A stretch of DNA of 64,000 nt, from contig NZ_SNXB01000006.1 in assembly GCF_004362055.1 (NCBI RefSeq), forward strand, positions 1 through 64,000, given 5' to 3'. The stretch's first letter is position 1; each line of letters starts with the position of its first letter. The stretch comes from Flavobacterium sp. 245. GTDB lineage: Bacteria > Bacteroidota > Bacteroidia > Flavobacteriales > Flavobacteriaceae. Shown here piece after piece: positions 1 through 9,124 of the stretch. A model generated the notes under the pieces. The model saw only the letters and a list, made by a program, of their open reading frames with translations, had not been told where the DNA came from and ran no database searches. The position numbers and the translations under genes were made by a program.

Positions 1-98
1 AAACCTGAAACCTGAAACCTGAAACCTGAAACCTGAAACCTGAAACCTGAAACCTGAAACCTGAAACCTGAAACCTGAAACCTGAAACCTGAAACTTG
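1..98. repeat. tandem heptamer repeat (AAACCTG)n at window edge
   Basis: Thirteen perfect head-to-tail copies of AAACCTG fill positions 1-91. A fourteenth copy with one C-to-T change (AAACTTG) covers 92-98, and the array decays into AAAC plus an A-run. It starts at the window edge, so the true length is unknown. It lies 10 bases beyond the stop codon of the S41 protease gene, so it is intergenic or in that gene's 3' untranslated region. Perfect copies suggest recent slippage expansion. It is not a CRISPR, as there are no spacers. Confidence 0.95.
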
Positions 99-108
99 AA
101 ACAAAAAA

Positions 109-2139
109 CTATTTTGAAGCATTAAATTCATTGATGACATTTACAGCTTCATTCAAGTAAGGATTTGTTTTTAGATTGTCAATCTGGTATTGATTTGCCG
201 TTTTGTCGTTTGGATAAACGCCAAGCAAAAATTGATTTACGGTGGAGTTGTAAACATCAAGCGGATTATTTTCATCATTGAAAGTATTGATTTCTTTCCA
301 AAGTGAATTGACCAGTTTTTTCTGTTTGAAAACAGCATCTAAAGTCATCGGAAGTTCTGCTTTTGGTGTGTTTACGATGTTGTCAATTTTTTGATTTATT
401 TTTTTAATATCGTTAAAATAGTAGTTGTCGGCCAACCTTACAGCAGAATTTTTGGCTAATTGATCAATCAGCGTGCGTTTTGCATAAGGTTTGTATTTTA
501 AAAATGGTTGAATACTGTCGTTCTTGATTGCAGTAGGAAAGTCACTTTCTTTTTGATAAACATCTTCATAAAATTCAGGAAGCACTACATCTGGAGTTAC
601 ACCAACATATTGATGACTTTTACCTGTAACTCGGTAAAATTTATTAATTGTAATTTTCAGAAAATCAGTATTTTTTTCCTCGTCTAGCGAAAGAATAGTC
701 TGCATTGTTGCTTTTCCGAGTGTGGTGCTTCCCATTAAAAGTGCACGATTATAATCTTGCATTATAGAAGCAAAAAATTCACTTGCTGATGCTGTATTAC
801 TGTTTACAAGCACTACAATTGGCCCTTTATAAATTAATCCTTTATAAGGGTCGTTAATCACCGATTTCTCTTTTTTGTTGTCTATCACAATAGAAATTGG
901 CCCATAATCAATAAACATTCCAGCTAATTTTATGGCTTCTTCCATAGAGCCGCCACCGTTGTCGATCAAATCGATAACTAAGCCTTTTATATTATCCCTT
1001 TCGAGTTTCATTACTTCGCGGGCAACATCATCGGCACAGCCTTTTCTGTTGTTTTCATCTAAATCAGCGTAGAAACTCGGAATTTTGATGTAGCCAATTT
1101 TACTGTCTTTCCCAATAATAAAACTGTAAACCGAATTATCTTCATCTTTCATGACTTGTTTTTCGATATACACATCAAAGCTTTTTCCTGAATTTCGTTT
1201 TAGCGTAAGGGTTATGCTTTTATTCGATTCGGACATAATCATGGTCGAAATTGATTCTAACGAAGCACAGGAAACTTTCAGGGTTTCTTTTTGGTTGGAT
1301 ATCGAAATGATTTGATCACCTTTTTTAATAAGTCCAGTTTGGTATGCGGGACCATTCGGGTCAATTTCGGCTATAATTATTTCATTTTTTTCATTTAAAT
1401 TAACGCTCATGCCCAACGAAAGGTGTTCTTTAGATAATGAAGCTACAAAACTGGTTTTAGAATCATCACTAAAATAGGCAGTATGCGGATCGAAATATGT
1501 ACAGAAATAATTATAAAGATTTTCCTCTTGTTTAATTTTGGTTTCTAGCAGCGTACTTATTCGGCAAATTTCATTAGACAAAATCATACGTCTTGAAGCC
1601 GATTCAATTGATGCAAAATTGGCTTTAACTGAATCTAGATTTTCGCTGGTTTCGGCTATTTCGTCTAAAATCTGATAACGCAGTTTTTTAAGCCAGACTT
1701 TTTCCAAATCTTCTTTTTTTAGATAAAAAGGAAAGGCTTTTTTGTAAAACCGAATCGTATCCTTAACAGTATAATCAATTTTTCCGGCTTGAATTTTTTC
1801 TAAAACTGCTTTTGTTCGCAAAAGCCCTGTTTTGTATTTTGAAGTAATATCGTCTAAAAAACTACAGTCATTGCTTAAAATCAAATCATCAAGATTTAAA
1901 CGATATTTTTTAGACATTTCATCGTATTCGCTTTTAAAAAAGATATTTCGCGAAGGGTCTAATTCGTTGATTAGATTATCAAAAACAAAAATCGACAAGC
2001 TGTCATTTATAGGCTTTGGCCGAATGTGTTCGGTTTGAATAAGCGTATTGATTTTGTTTAAGATTTGACATGTTTGATCGCTATTTTGACCAAATAGAAC
2101 AGTTGAAGTAAGCAGAAATACTAATAATAGATTCTTCAT
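109..2139 (-). CDS. tail-specific carboxy-terminal processing protease (S41 family)
   Basis: Secreted or periplasmic serine protease of the Prc/CtpA type, which degrades proteins from their C-termini. The first 18 residues from Met at 2139 (MKNLLLVFLLTSTVLFGQ) form a signal peptide; an in-frame ATG at 2154 would add MIYRF ahead of it and is less likely. An N-terminal helical region of about 200 residues precedes a PDZ domain (around residues 230-330: LGMSVNLNEKNEIII, then GPAYQTGLIKKGDQI). The S41 core follows, with the catalytic Ser in NTASASEFFA (near residue 450) and the Lys in TLGKATMQ about 28 residues later. The length of about 676 residues fits the long Prc-type members found in Bacteroidota. 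The gene stands alone, and the heptamer array lies just past its stop. A near-consensus -7 box (TAATTTTA on the minus strand, 2165-2172) precedes the start. Confidence 0.9.
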   Translation of the reverse strand: MKNLLLVFLLTSTVLFGQNSDQTCQILNKINTLIQTEHIRPKPINDSLSIFVFDNLINELDPSRNIFFKSEYDEMSKKYRLNLDDLILSNDCSFLDDITSKYKTGLLRTKAVLEKIQAGKIDYTVKDTIRFYKKAFPFYLKKEDLEKVWLKKLRYQILDEIAETSENLDSVKANFASIESASRRMILSNEICRISTLLETKIKQEENLYNYFCTYFDPHTAYFSDDSKTSFVASLSKEHLSLGMSVNLNEKNEIIIAEIDPNGPAYQTGLIKKGDQIISISNQKETLKVSCASLESISTMIMSESNKSITLTLKRNSGKSFDVYIEKQVMKDEDNSVYSFIIGKDSKIGYIKIPSFYADLDENNRKGCADDVAREVMKLERDNIKGLVIDLIDNGGGSMEEAIKLAGMFIDYGPISIVIDNKKEKSVINDPYKGLIYKGPIVVLVNSNTASASEFFASIMQDYNRALLMGSTTLGKATMQTILSLDEEKNTDFLKITINKFYRVTGKSHQYVGVTPDVVLPEFYEDVYQKESDFPTAIKNDSIQPFLKYKPYAKRTLIDQLAKNSAVRLADNYYFNDIKKINQKIDNIVNTPKAELPMTLDAVFKQKKLVNSLWKEINTFNDENNPLDVYNSTVNQFLLGVYPNDKTANQYQIDNLKTNPYLNEAVNVINEFNASK

Positions 2140-2312
2140 AAATCTGTAAATCATCAGTTAAGACTAAAATTACGGTATTTTTTTGATAAAAGACAGTAAT
2201 TTCTGCAGAAAATCGACAACTAAAAGATTTTATCTATGAATGACATCAAATCACAAAAGGGACTATTAAAAATTGATAAAAGGATAAAAAATTCTGCTTA
2301 AAATCCGAAGTT

Positions 2313-2360
2313 AAACATCAAAAAAAAATGCATTACAACTATTAAAATTGTAATGCATTT
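2313..2360 (-). terminator. rho-independent terminator after gcvT
   Basis: A perfect inverted repeat of 13 bases per arm (2326-2338 and 2348-2360, core ATGCATTACAA/TTGTAATGCAT) has a 9-base loop. On the minus strand it is followed by a T-run, the complement of the A-run at about 2320-2328. It lies 80 bases past the gcvT stop and matches the direction of that gene. Confidence 0.85.
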
Positions 2361-2440
2361 CTGTTATTTATTTAAAAGTCACAAGTCAACATTGATAAAA
2401 ACTTTTGACTTTACGACTTGCGACTTTAGACTATTAAAAA

Positions 2441-3523
2441 TTATTTCTTGTAAAAAGGCAATTTCACCACTTTTGCAGGAACATCATTTTTTCTGATTCT
2501 GATAAAAATATCACTTTCAACAGCGCTGTTTGCAACTGTAACATATCCTAAACCAATACCTTTGTTCATTGAAGGCGACATTGTTCCAGAAGTTACAATT
2601 CCGATTACAGCTCCAGAACCGTCAACAATTTCATAATCATGTCTTGGCACTGCACGTTCCTGCATTTCAAAAGCAACTAATTTTTTTGAAACACCTTCTT
2701 CTTTTTGTTTTTTCAAGTTCTCAGAATTAGTAAAATCTTTAGTGAATTTAGTAATCCAACCCAAACCAGCTTCAAGTGGAGAAGTGGTATCGTTAATATC
2801 GTTTCCGTATAAGCAGAATCCCATTTCTAAACGTAAAGTATCGCGCGCCGCAAGTCCGATTGGTTTAATTCCGAAAGCTTCGCCAGCTTCAAAAACTTTG
2901 TTCCAAATAGCTTCAGCGTCAGCATTTTTGCAGTAAATTTCAAATCCGCCTGAACCAGTGTAGCCCGTTGCAGAGATAATTACATCATTAAAGCCAGCAA
3001 AATCAGCCACTTCAAAATGATAATATGTGATTGCAGCTAAATCAACAGAAGTCAACGATTGCATAGCTTCAACCGCTTTTGGTCCTTGAATTGCTAATAA
3101 TGAATAATCATCAGAAAGATTTTTCATTTCAACTCCCAAATCATTGTGAGAAGAAATCCAGTTCCAGTCTTTTTCAATATTCGAAGCATTTACAACAAGT
3201 AAATATTCTTCGTCTTTCATTTTATAAATAATCAAATCATCTACAATTCCGCCGTCGTTATTTGGAAGGCAAGAATATTGCGCTCTTCCAATCGTCAAAG
3301 TCGATGCATCATTTGAAGTCACTTTTTGAATTAGGGCCAAAGCATTTGGACCTGTTAACAAAAATTCGCCCATATGCGAAACGTCAAAAACGCCTACACT
3401 GTTACGAACCGTTTCGTGTTCAGCATTAACTCCTTCATAAGTAATAGGCATATTATAACCAGCAAAAGCAAGCATTTTTGCTCCTAAACCTTCATGTATG
3501 TGCGTAAGCGCAGTATTTTTCAT
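2441..3523 (-). CDS. gcvT: aminomethyltransferase, glycine cleavage system T protein
   Basis: T protein of the glycine cleavage system. It takes the aminomethyl group from lipoyl-H protein, makes 5,10-methylene-tetrahydrofolate and releases ammonia. The N-terminal folate-binding GCV_T domain shows the family motifs [22 protein letters not shown] and [14 protein letters not shown]-terminal beta-barrel domain follows, containing [21 protein letters not shown]. Starting at 3523 ([11 protein letters not shown]) gives 360 residues, the normal family length. An upstream in-frame ATG at 3562 would add 13 residues unlike any T protein, and a likely -7 promoter box (3550-3557) lies inside that extension. 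The gene stands alone: gcvH and gcvP are not in the window, which is common in Bacteroidota. A clean terminator follows. Confidence 0.97.
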   Translation of the reverse strand: MKNTALTHIHEGLGAKMLAFAGYNMPITYEGVNAEHETVRNSVGVFDVSHMGEFLLTGPNALALIQKVTSNDASTLTIGRAQYSCLPNNDGGIVDDLIIYKMKDEEYLLVVNASNIEKDWNWISSHNDLGVEMKNLSDDYSLLAIQGPKAVEAMQSLTSVDLAAITYYHFEVADFAGFNDVIISATGYTGSGGFEIYCKNADAEAIWNKVFEAGEAFGIKPIGLAARDTLRLEMGFCLYGNDINDTTSPLEAGLGWITKFTKDFTNSENLKKQKEEGVSKKLVAFEMQERAVPRHDYEIVDGSGAVIGIVTSGTMSPSMNKGIGLGYVTVANSAVESDIFIRIRKNDVPAKVVKLPFYKK

Positions 3524-3549
3524 TGTGATGTTTTTATAAAATTGAGTCG

Positions 3550-3557
3550 CAAATTTA
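3550..3557 (-). promoter_or_regulatory. -7 promoter box for gcvT
   Basis: TAAATTTG on the minus strand is an exact match to the Bacteroidota -7 element TAnnTTTG, 26 bases upstream of the chosen gcvT start. No good TTTG at the -33 position was seen, so only the -7 half is supported. It argues for the 3523 start over 3562. Confidence 0.4.
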
Positions 3558-3633
3558 TTCAAAAAATATCGAATTTTGATAGTCTAAATTATAAATTTCG
3601 CAATATTTAGGTGTTAATTCTTGTTATCCGCTA

Positions 3634-3665
3634 GCTTTGTCAAAGTTTTTTAAACTTGACAAAGC
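3634..3665. repeat. hairpin of the GCTTTGTCAAAGTTT family
   Basis: Inverted repeat GCTTTGTCAAAGTTT / AAACTTGACAAAGC with one bulged base, lying past the stop of the YitT gene and upstream of gcvT. A near copy occurs at 29779-29812. It could act as a terminator for the YitT gene, but no strong T-run follows on the minus strand. Confidence 0.6.
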
Positions 3666-3712
3666 GTCAGCAATTCGAAACAAATAATTAGTGAAATAAG
3701 TGGCAAAAAAAA

Positions 3713-4600
3713 CTAATGTTTAGCCTTAAGTCTTAAAATACCGCCACTCGCATCTTTTATATATTGGATATACATAAAAGCATGCGGATCAAGCTGGCTG
3801 ATTTCTTCTTTGATTCGGAGTAATTCCAAGCGAGTGACAATGGTTACAATAATATCGCAGTCCCATTTTTCATCAAAACTATCTGGCAAATAACCTCTTT
3901 CACCTTTGATTATTGTAATACCTTTTCTAAATTTAATTACAATCAAATCTTTTATCTCATTGCTTTTGGCCGAAATAATATGTAATGAAATATACTGCTC
4001 AATTCCCTGTGAGATGTAATCTAAAGATTTTACGGCTGAGAAATAAGTTACAATAGAATATAATGCAGTCGAGATTCCAAAATACCAGGCAGCTGCAAGA
4101 AACAATAAACTGTTTATTCCAAAGATGACTTCCGAAACATTTAAACCGATTTTTCGTGTGGTCAACAAAGCTAAAATTTCAATTCCGTCAGCAGTTGAAC
4201 CGCTTCTGATGCAAAATCCCATTCCAATACCAATTAAACACCCTCCAAATAAAGCGATTAATAATTTGTCTGAAGTTACGGCATCAATATGTACAAAATT
4301 AATACTCAAAGCAATAAGAATAAATGTAATAAGGCTTTGGACAGCGAAAGTATTGCCGAGGATTTTTTTTCCGATAAATAAAAATGGGATATTTAAAACG
4401 AGAACCAAAGCACCAAACGGAAGATGTAAAATTTCATGAAGAAGCATCGAGATTCCGATTACACCGCCGTCTAAAAATTTGTTTGGAAGCATAAAACCTT
4501 TTAACGCGAGCGTAATAAACGCAACTCCAATTATGTTTAGCGCAATGTTTTTAAAATTTAAAATTTCTTTCCAATCTATAGCGTATTTGTTTACATTCAT
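3713..4600 (-). CDS. YitT family membrane protein (DUF161 + DUF2179)
   Basis: Inner-membrane protein of unknown transport role, 295 residues. After a short N-terminus it has about five hydrophobic segments (roughly residues 16-35, 50-75, 80-100, 105-130 and 155-185) with the family glycines in GGVIGISMLLH and GGCLIGIGMGFCIRSGSTADGIEIL. The C-terminal 80 residues form the soluble DUF2179 domain (VIKFRKGITIIKGERGYL, then TIVTRLELLRIKEEISQLDPHAFMYI). The length matches the family. It stands alone between gcvT and the PixA-like/cyclase pair. No substrate is known for the family, so the name describes only the fold. Confidence 0.9.
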   Translation of the reverse strand: MNVNKYAIDWKEILNFKNIALNIIGVAFITLALKGFMLPNKFLDGGVIGISMLLHEILHLPFGALVLVLNIPFLFIGKKILGNTFAVQSLITFILIALSINFVHIDAVTSDKLLIALFGGCLIGIGMGFCIRSGSTADGIEILALLTTRKIGLNVSEVIFGINSLLFLAAAWYFGISTALYSIVTYFSAVKSLDYISQGIEQYISLHIISAKSNEIKDLIVIKFRKGITIIKGERGYLPDSFDEKWDCDIIVTIVTRLELLRIKEEISQLDPHAFMYIQYIKDASGGILRLKAKH

Positions 4601-4782
4601 AAGCGTCGTATGTTAACTGAAATTCATAGAAGTAAACTTGTAAAGTATTTAAAAAGAGCTTATTATATTTATAAATATAAAGAATTTACTTCTTTTCTTA
4701 ACTAAATATCCGATAAAACGATACATAAATCCGATTAAAAAGCATCTTGTTGATTTTATCAAAGTTCAAATGAAAAAATTAC

Positions 4783-4790
4783 TAAATTTG
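4783..4790 (+). promoter_or_regulatory. possible -7 promoter box upstream of the PixA-like gene
   Basis: TAAATTTG matches TAnnTTTG exactly, about 110 bases upstream of the start at 4899. The -33 position has no clear TTTG. The rest of the 298-base gap (4601-4898) is AT-rich with nothing else recognisable. Confidence 0.35.
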
Positions 4791-4898
4791 AGTATAATTC
4801 AAAATGTTACCCCTTAAAAATCAACCAGTTAAAACTTGTTTTCTAACTAATTTTTTGGCCTATAAAAAGTAAATTAATTAACTTTAAATGATTGAATT

Positions 4899-5351
4899 AT
4901 GGGTAAAAATGTACAGATAGTTTTAACTGTTGATGCCAGCAGACTCTATCATATGACAAATCCTTCGCAGGATGATATTCACGATAATTGCACGCTTTCT
5001 GATGATAATGACGGAATAAGCGATACCGGAAAAATAGTTGATTTTTTAAGCAATGTTTATATTGCTCAAAGTGTCGAATGGGTTGGTGAATCAAAAGATG
5101 CAGGCTACGATATTGCGATTGACAGTATTGTTTACGATTTTGATTTAAATGATCCAACTGATATTTATTTTCTTGACGATGATATTACGATAACAGGTAC
5201 GGGAGGGAAGGACAGCAAAGTAGTCGCAACCGTTAAAGATCAAGCTGATATTGCCGAAACAAATAATATTTACAAAATCAATTTCAGTATTTACTACCAA
5301 AATAATGTCAAAAAATACCTAATCGACCCTAAATTAAGAGCTAATAGTTAA
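4899..5351 (+). CDS. AidA/PixA-like (inclusion body) family protein
   Basis: Small acidic protein of 150 residues without a signal peptide. The opening strand VQIVLTVDASRLY, the NPSQDD segment, the DNCTL/DDNDG stretch and the later VEWVGESKDAGYDIAIDSIVYDF resemble the AidA/PixA family, whose members start with a hydrophobic strand ending in a VDT-type motif, then an NPS-D segment and a W-rich strand. Family members include the inclusion-body protein PixA of Xenorhabdus; their molecular role is not settled. The stop is only 5 bases before the TTG start of the TPR-adenylate cyclase, so the two are almost certainly co-transcribed. Family assignment rests on motif memory only; a generic beta-sandwich protein is the alternative. 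Confidence 0.55.
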   Translation: MGKNVQIVLTVDASRLYHMTNPSQDDIHDNCTLSDDNDGISDTGKIVDFLSNVYIAQSVEWVGESKDAGYDIAIDSIVYDFDLNDPTDIYFLDDDITITGTGGKDSKVVATVKDQADIAETNNIYKINFSIYYQNNVKKYLIDPKLRANS

Positions 5352-5356
5352 GAATT

Positions 5357-7180
5357 TTGAGAAAAAGTATTTCAGTTACCAGAATTTGTTTTTTGATAAT
5401 TGCAATTTGCTTTTTATCTCATTTTTGCCATGCTCAAAATCAAAAAATAGCTGATAGTTTAGAGAAAATCTATAAAGAAAATAAACTTTCAGGAATAGCA
5501 AAGCTTGAGTTATTGCGAAATTTATCTTTTAATGAAGTTAGTGATCTCAAAACTTCGCTTAAATATGCCAACGAACTCATTCAGCTGTCAAAAAAGGAAA
5601 ACAATTATCTTTATTTACATCGCGGTTATCTACAAAAAGGAAATTCATACCGAGTTCTTGGTGATTTGAATACTGCGCTTGAAGCCTTTTTCAAAAGTAA
5701 AGATGCTGCAATTCAGTCTGGTTTTCCTGCCGGCGAAGGTGCTGCAAATATGTCTATTGCCGATGTTTATTCGGTTATGGACAACACTTTAAATGCTCAA
5801 ATGTACTATAACAAGGCAATTTCTATTTTGCGAAAAACAACCGACACAATTTCATTAGCCACCGCCTTATTGAACGCTGGGGAAGAATATTCGAAAAGCA
5901 AAAAATATGAAAATGCATTAACCTATTATAAAGAGTCCGGTATTCTCTTTAAGAAGGTTAATTATTTAATTGGTACAGCCTATAATTTAGGGAATATCGG
6001 AATGCTTTATGCCGAGCAAGGAAAAGATGATCTTGCAATGAAAAATATAAATGAAGCTATCGCAATTCTAGAAAAATTAGAGGATTATTATGCCATTTCG
6101 GATTATCTGACGTATATGTCCGATATTTATTTAAAACGTAATAACTGGAAAAAAGCGCTGGGTTATGCCGAAGAAAGTTTGAGTTTGGCACAAAAATATG
6201 GACTGAAGGAACAGCTGAGCAATTCAAATTTAAAGCTTTCAGAGTTGTATCAGAAATCGGGTAATTTTAGAGAATCACTTTATTATTATAAAAACCATGT
6301 TGTTTATAAAGACAGTGTAAATAATATTGAAATGGTTCAGAAAATGGCTGATATTCGAACGAATGCCGAAGTCGCACAAAAACAAATTGAAGTCAATTTA
6401 CTGAATCAGCAAAAAAAGACACAGAAGATTATTGCAATTTCGTCTATAATCTCTTTTGTATTAATGCTTTTACTGGCTTTTGGCTTATACCGAAGATATA
6501 AATTTGTGAATAAAACCAATAAAATTATTGAGAATGAAAGAAACAGATCCAACTCTTTATTGCTCAATATTCTTCCTGAAGAAACGGCGGCAGAATTAAA
6601 AGAAACCGGAAAAGTCGAAGCGAAAAAATTCGAATCGGTTACGGTTTTATTTACAGATTTTGAAGGATTTACAAGTTATTCTGAAAACTTATCTCCCGAA
6701 AAATTGGTACAAAGTGTCGATTATTATTTTTCGAAATTTGATGAGATTGTCGAAAAATATGATTTGGAAAAAATAAAAACCGTTGGTGACTCTTATATGT
6801 GCGCTGGCGGATTGCCTTATGCCTCCGATAATCATGCAAATTTAATGGTTCTTGCTGCTTTAGAAATGCTTAAATTTGTTGAAGACTCAAAATTAAATGT
6901 TGATTTTAACGGAACTCGTTTTAATATCAGAATCGGAATTAATTCAGGGCCCGTTGTCGCCGGAGTTGTAGGAACTAAAAAGTTTGCCTACGATATTTGG
7001 GGAGATGCCGTAAATATTGCCTCAAGAATGGAATCTAATTCGGAATCAGGAAAAATCAATGTTTCTGAAAACACATTTGAGTTGATTAAAGACAATTTTA
7101 ATTGTAGTTATCGCGGTGAAATCGAAGTAAAAAATAAAGGCATGATGAAAATGTATTTTGTAAATCAGTGTTTGAATTAA
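5357..7180 (+). CDS. TPR-repeat membrane adenylate cyclase (class III)
   Basis: Class III nucleotidyl cyclase with an extracytoplasmic sensor part, 607 residues. A signal peptide (cleavage after CHA, about residue 26) leads into 6-7 TPR-like repeats (about residues 35-320), a membrane helix (about 355-375) and a C-terminal cyclase domain (about 425-605). All expected catalytic positions are present: metal-binding Asp434 (LFTDFEGFT) and Asp478 (KTVGDSYM), adenine-selecting Lys474 and Asp546 (YDIWGD), and the transition-state pair Asn553 and Arg557. The Lys/Asp pair points to ATP rather than GTP. The start codon is TTG: there is no ATG near the signal peptide and the previous stop is 5 bases away. 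The nnrD-type gene follows 9 bases after the stop. The topology suggests the TPR part senses an envelope signal and the domain makes cAMP inside. Confidence 0.9.
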   Translation: MRKSISVTRICFLIIAICFLSHFCHAQNQKIADSLEKIYKENKLSGIAKLELLRNLSFNEVSDLKTSLKYANELIQLSKKENNYLYLHRGYLQKGNSYRVLGDLNTALEAFFKSKDAAIQSGFPAGEGAANMSIADVYSVMDNTLNAQMYYNKAISILRKTTDTISLATALLNAGEEYSKSKKYENALTYYKESGILFKKVNYLIGTAYNLGNIGMLYAEQGKDDLAMKNINEAIAILEKLEDYYAISDYLTYMSDIYLKRNNWKKALGYAEESLSLAQKYGLKEQLSNSNLKLSELYQKSGNFRESLYYYKNHVVYKDSVNNIEMVQKMADIRTNAEVAQKQIEVNLLNQQKKTQKIIAISSIISFVLMLLLAFGLYRRYKFVNKTNKIIENERNRSNSLLLNILPEETAAELKETGKVEAKKFESVTVLFTDFEGFTSYSENLSPEKLVQSVDYYFSKFDEIVEKYDLEKIKTVGDSYMCAGGLPYASDNHANLMVLAALEMLKFVEDSKLNVDFNGTRFNIRIGINSGPVVAGVVGTKKFAYDIWGDAVNIASRMESNSESGKINVSENTFELIKDNFNCSYRGEIEVKNKGMMKMYFVNQCLN

Positions 7181-7189
7181 AAATAGAAA

Positions 7190-8047
7190 ATGAAAGCTCC
7201 ATATTTAATTACTAAAGAAGAAGTCTTAAAAATCTACAAACCCGTAAATCCACAGACACATAAGGGAATTCAAGGTCATGCGGTGATTATTGGAGGCAGT
7301 TATGGTAAAATTGGAGCAGTAGTTTTGGCTTCAAAATCGTGCCTTAAATCGGGTTGCGGACTTGTGACCACTTTTGCACCAAAATGCGGTTATCAAATAC
7401 TCCAGATTTCAATTCCCGAAGTTATGGTTGTCACCGATGAAAATACAAATTTCATAACCAATATTCATTTGCCATTATTGCCACAAGCAATCGGAATTGG
7501 GCCAGGAATAGGGCAGGAACTCGGAACTCAAAAAGCTTTATTTGAGTTTTTGAGAGTGAACAAATCGCCGTTGGTTCTCGATGCCGATGCGCTGAATATT
7601 ATTTCCGAAAATTTATCTTGGCTGGAATTAGTTCCCGAAAACACGATTTTGACACCTCATCCGAAAGAATTAGAAAGATTAATCGGGAAATGGAATTCAG
7701 AAGCAGAAAAATTTCAAAAATCAGTCGCTTTTTCAGAAAAATATAAAGTGATTATCGTCATGAAAGGCGCACCAACACACATCATTAACAAAAGCGAAAT
7801 CTACGAAAATACAACTGGAAACGCTGCTTTGGCGACCGCAGGAAGCGGCGACGTATTAACCGGAATCCTGACAAGTTTGCTTGCCCAAGGCTACGAACCA
7901 AAATACGCCGCAAAATTAGGCGTTTTTATTCATGGTTTAACGGCAGATATTGCTTTGCCAGAAACAGGTTATGAATCTTTTATAGCTTCGGATATTATTG
8001 ACAATTTGGGAAAGGCTTTTTTAGAATTAGGAAATGTGCCAATTTGA
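7190..8047 (+). CDS. nnrD: ADP-dependent NAD(P)H-hydrate dehydratase
   Basis: Repairs hydrated NADH and NADPH by ATP- or ADP-dependent dehydration. The 285 residues form one YjeF C-terminal (ribokinase-like) domain: [27 protein letters not shown] at the N-terminal side, LDADALNI in the middle, [13 protein letters not shown], and the nucleotide/catalytic motif [14 protein letters not shown] near residue 220. The NnrE epimerase domain that is often fused in front is absent, so the epimerase must be encoded elsewhere or be lacking. The gene starts 9 bases after the cyclase stop and may be read from the same transcript, though no functional link is apparent. Confidence 0.93.
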   Translation: MKAPYLITKEEVLKIYKPVNPQTHKGIQGHAVIIGGSYGKIGAVVLASKSCLKSGCGLVTTFAPKCGYQILQISIPEVMVVTDENTNFITNIHLPLLPQAIGIGPGIGQELGTQKALFEFLRVNKSPLVLDADALNIISENLSWLELVPENTILTPHPKELERLIGKWNSEAEKFQKSVAFSEKYKVIIVMKGAPTHIINKSEIYENTTGNAALATAGSGDVLTGILTSLLAQGYEPKYAAKLGVFIHGLTADIALPETGYESFIASDIIDNLGKAFLELGNVPI

Positions 8048-8070
8048 TAATTAGATAATTTTATTGAGCT

Positions 8071-8155
8071 GTCACCCTGAGCGAAGTCGAATGGCGTCAT
8101 AGTAACTAAACTTTGTGGAATGTCTTTGCAGTCCTTCGACTTCGCTCAGGATGAC
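8071..8155. repeat. intergenic palindrome (CCCTGAGCGAAGTCGAA family)
   Basis: The arms at 8071-8092 (GTCACCCTGAGCGAAGTCGA) and 8132-8155 (TCGACTTCGCTCAGGATGAC) are inverted copies with one mismatch and a loop of about 40 bases. The element sits in the 294-base gap between nnrD and the HipA-like gene. A related partial copy (ACTTCGACTCCGCTCAGTCTGAC) lies near 21330-21352. The rest of the gap holds short AATCTAAAATC-type repeats (about 8229-8265). Confidence 0.85.
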
Positions 8156-8341
8156 ATAAATGAGGATTAATAATTCTGTTATATCAGCTTAACTCTTTTT
8201 AAGTCTGCGCGAAGTAATTAACGTTTTTAAAAAATCTAAAATCTACCCTCTACAATCTAAAATCAAAAAAACGTAAGTTTGTAATGTCAAAGATTAGAAA
8301 CTTAGCAACTCAGTTTCTTAGCATCTTTGAATCTTTAAAAA

Positions 8342-9124
8342 ATGAAAAACAACTTCGATCTCAGAACGGTAAACGTTACCCGTTATATAACACCACTGCG
8401 CGAAGGCGGTTCTTTACCCGCTTTGGCAGAAGCCGATGACGATTTTAAATATGTATTAAAATTTAGAGGTGCCGGACACGGAGTAAAAGCCCTTATAGCT
8501 GAATTAGTTGGCGGACAAATAGCAAAAGCCTTAAAACTGCAATTACCAGAATTAGTATTCGCAAATTTAGATGAAGCTTTTGGAAGAACAGAAGGCGATG
8601 AAGAAATTCAGGATTTACTGCAAGGAAGCCAGGGATTGAATCTGGCACTGCATTTTTTATCAGGCGCAATTACTTTTGATCCCGTTGTAACAACCGTTGA
8701 CGCCAAATTAGCTTCGCAGATTGTTTGGCTAGACGCTTATATTACGAACGTAGACAGAACTTTCAGAAATACCAATATGTTAATTTGGCATAAAGAATTA
8801 TGGCTGATTGATCATGGAGCCTGTTTGTATTTTCATCATTCCTGGAACAATTGGGAACAGCATGCTAAAAGTCCGTTTGCGTTGATAAAAGATCACGTTT
8901 TATTGCCTCAGGCTACACTTTTAAAAGAAGTTGATGCCGAATTTAAAGCGATTTTAACGCCACAAGTTTTAGAGGAAATAGTAAATACGATTCCGTTGGA
9001 CTGGTTGCAATGGGAAGACGCAGACGAAACGCCGGAAGGCTTGCGAAATGTGTACTTACAGTTTTTAAAGACAAGATTAGATAATTCAGAAATCTTTGTA
9101 AATCAGGCTCAAAATGCAAGATAA
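8342..9124 (+). CDS. HipA-like kinase family protein (HipA_2 type)
   Basis: Single-domain kinase-fold protein of 260 residues related to HipA but lacking the HipA N-terminal subdomain and a HipB partner. Kinase-type landmarks are visible: an ATP-lysine candidate in KYVLKFRGAG (about residue 37), a catalytic loop LDAYITNVDRTFRNTNML (Asp at about 138, Asn a few residues on), and a metal-binding LIDHGACLYF in place of DFG. These suggest it is catalytically competent, but no substrate can be read from sequence. Its last 11 bases overlap the DUF3037 gene, so the two are translationally coupled. HipA-like/DUF3037 pairs recur in bacteria and their role is not established to my knowledge. It need not be a toxin: there is no antitoxin-like HTH gene here. 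Confidence 0.8.
   Translation: MKNNFDLRTVNVTRYITPLREGGSLPALAEADDDFKYVLKFRGAGHGVKALIAELVGGQIAKALKLQLPELVFANLDEAFGRTEGDEEIQDLLQGSQGLNLALHFLSGAITFDPVVTTVDAKLASQIVWLDAYITNVDRTFRNTNMLIWHKELWLIDHGACLYFHHSWNNWEQHAKSPFALIKDHVLLPQATLLKEVDAEFKAILTPQVLEEIVNTIPLDWLQWEDADETPEGLRNVYLQFLKTRLDNSEIFVNQAQNAR

Noticed and set aside
1..98. Tandem heptamers as a CRISPR array or telomere-like sequence
   Set aside because: There are no spacers between units and the unit is only 7 bases; a simple tandem repeat explains it.
3524..3562. gcvT start at 3562
   Set aside because: The extra 13 residues do not match the T-protein family and a -7 box (3550-3557) lies inside them; 3523 gives the normal length.
8342..9124. 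HipA-type toxin of a toxin-antitoxin pair
   Set aside because: No HTH antitoxin gene lies next to it and the HipA N-terminal subdomain is missing; the neighbour is DUF3037.
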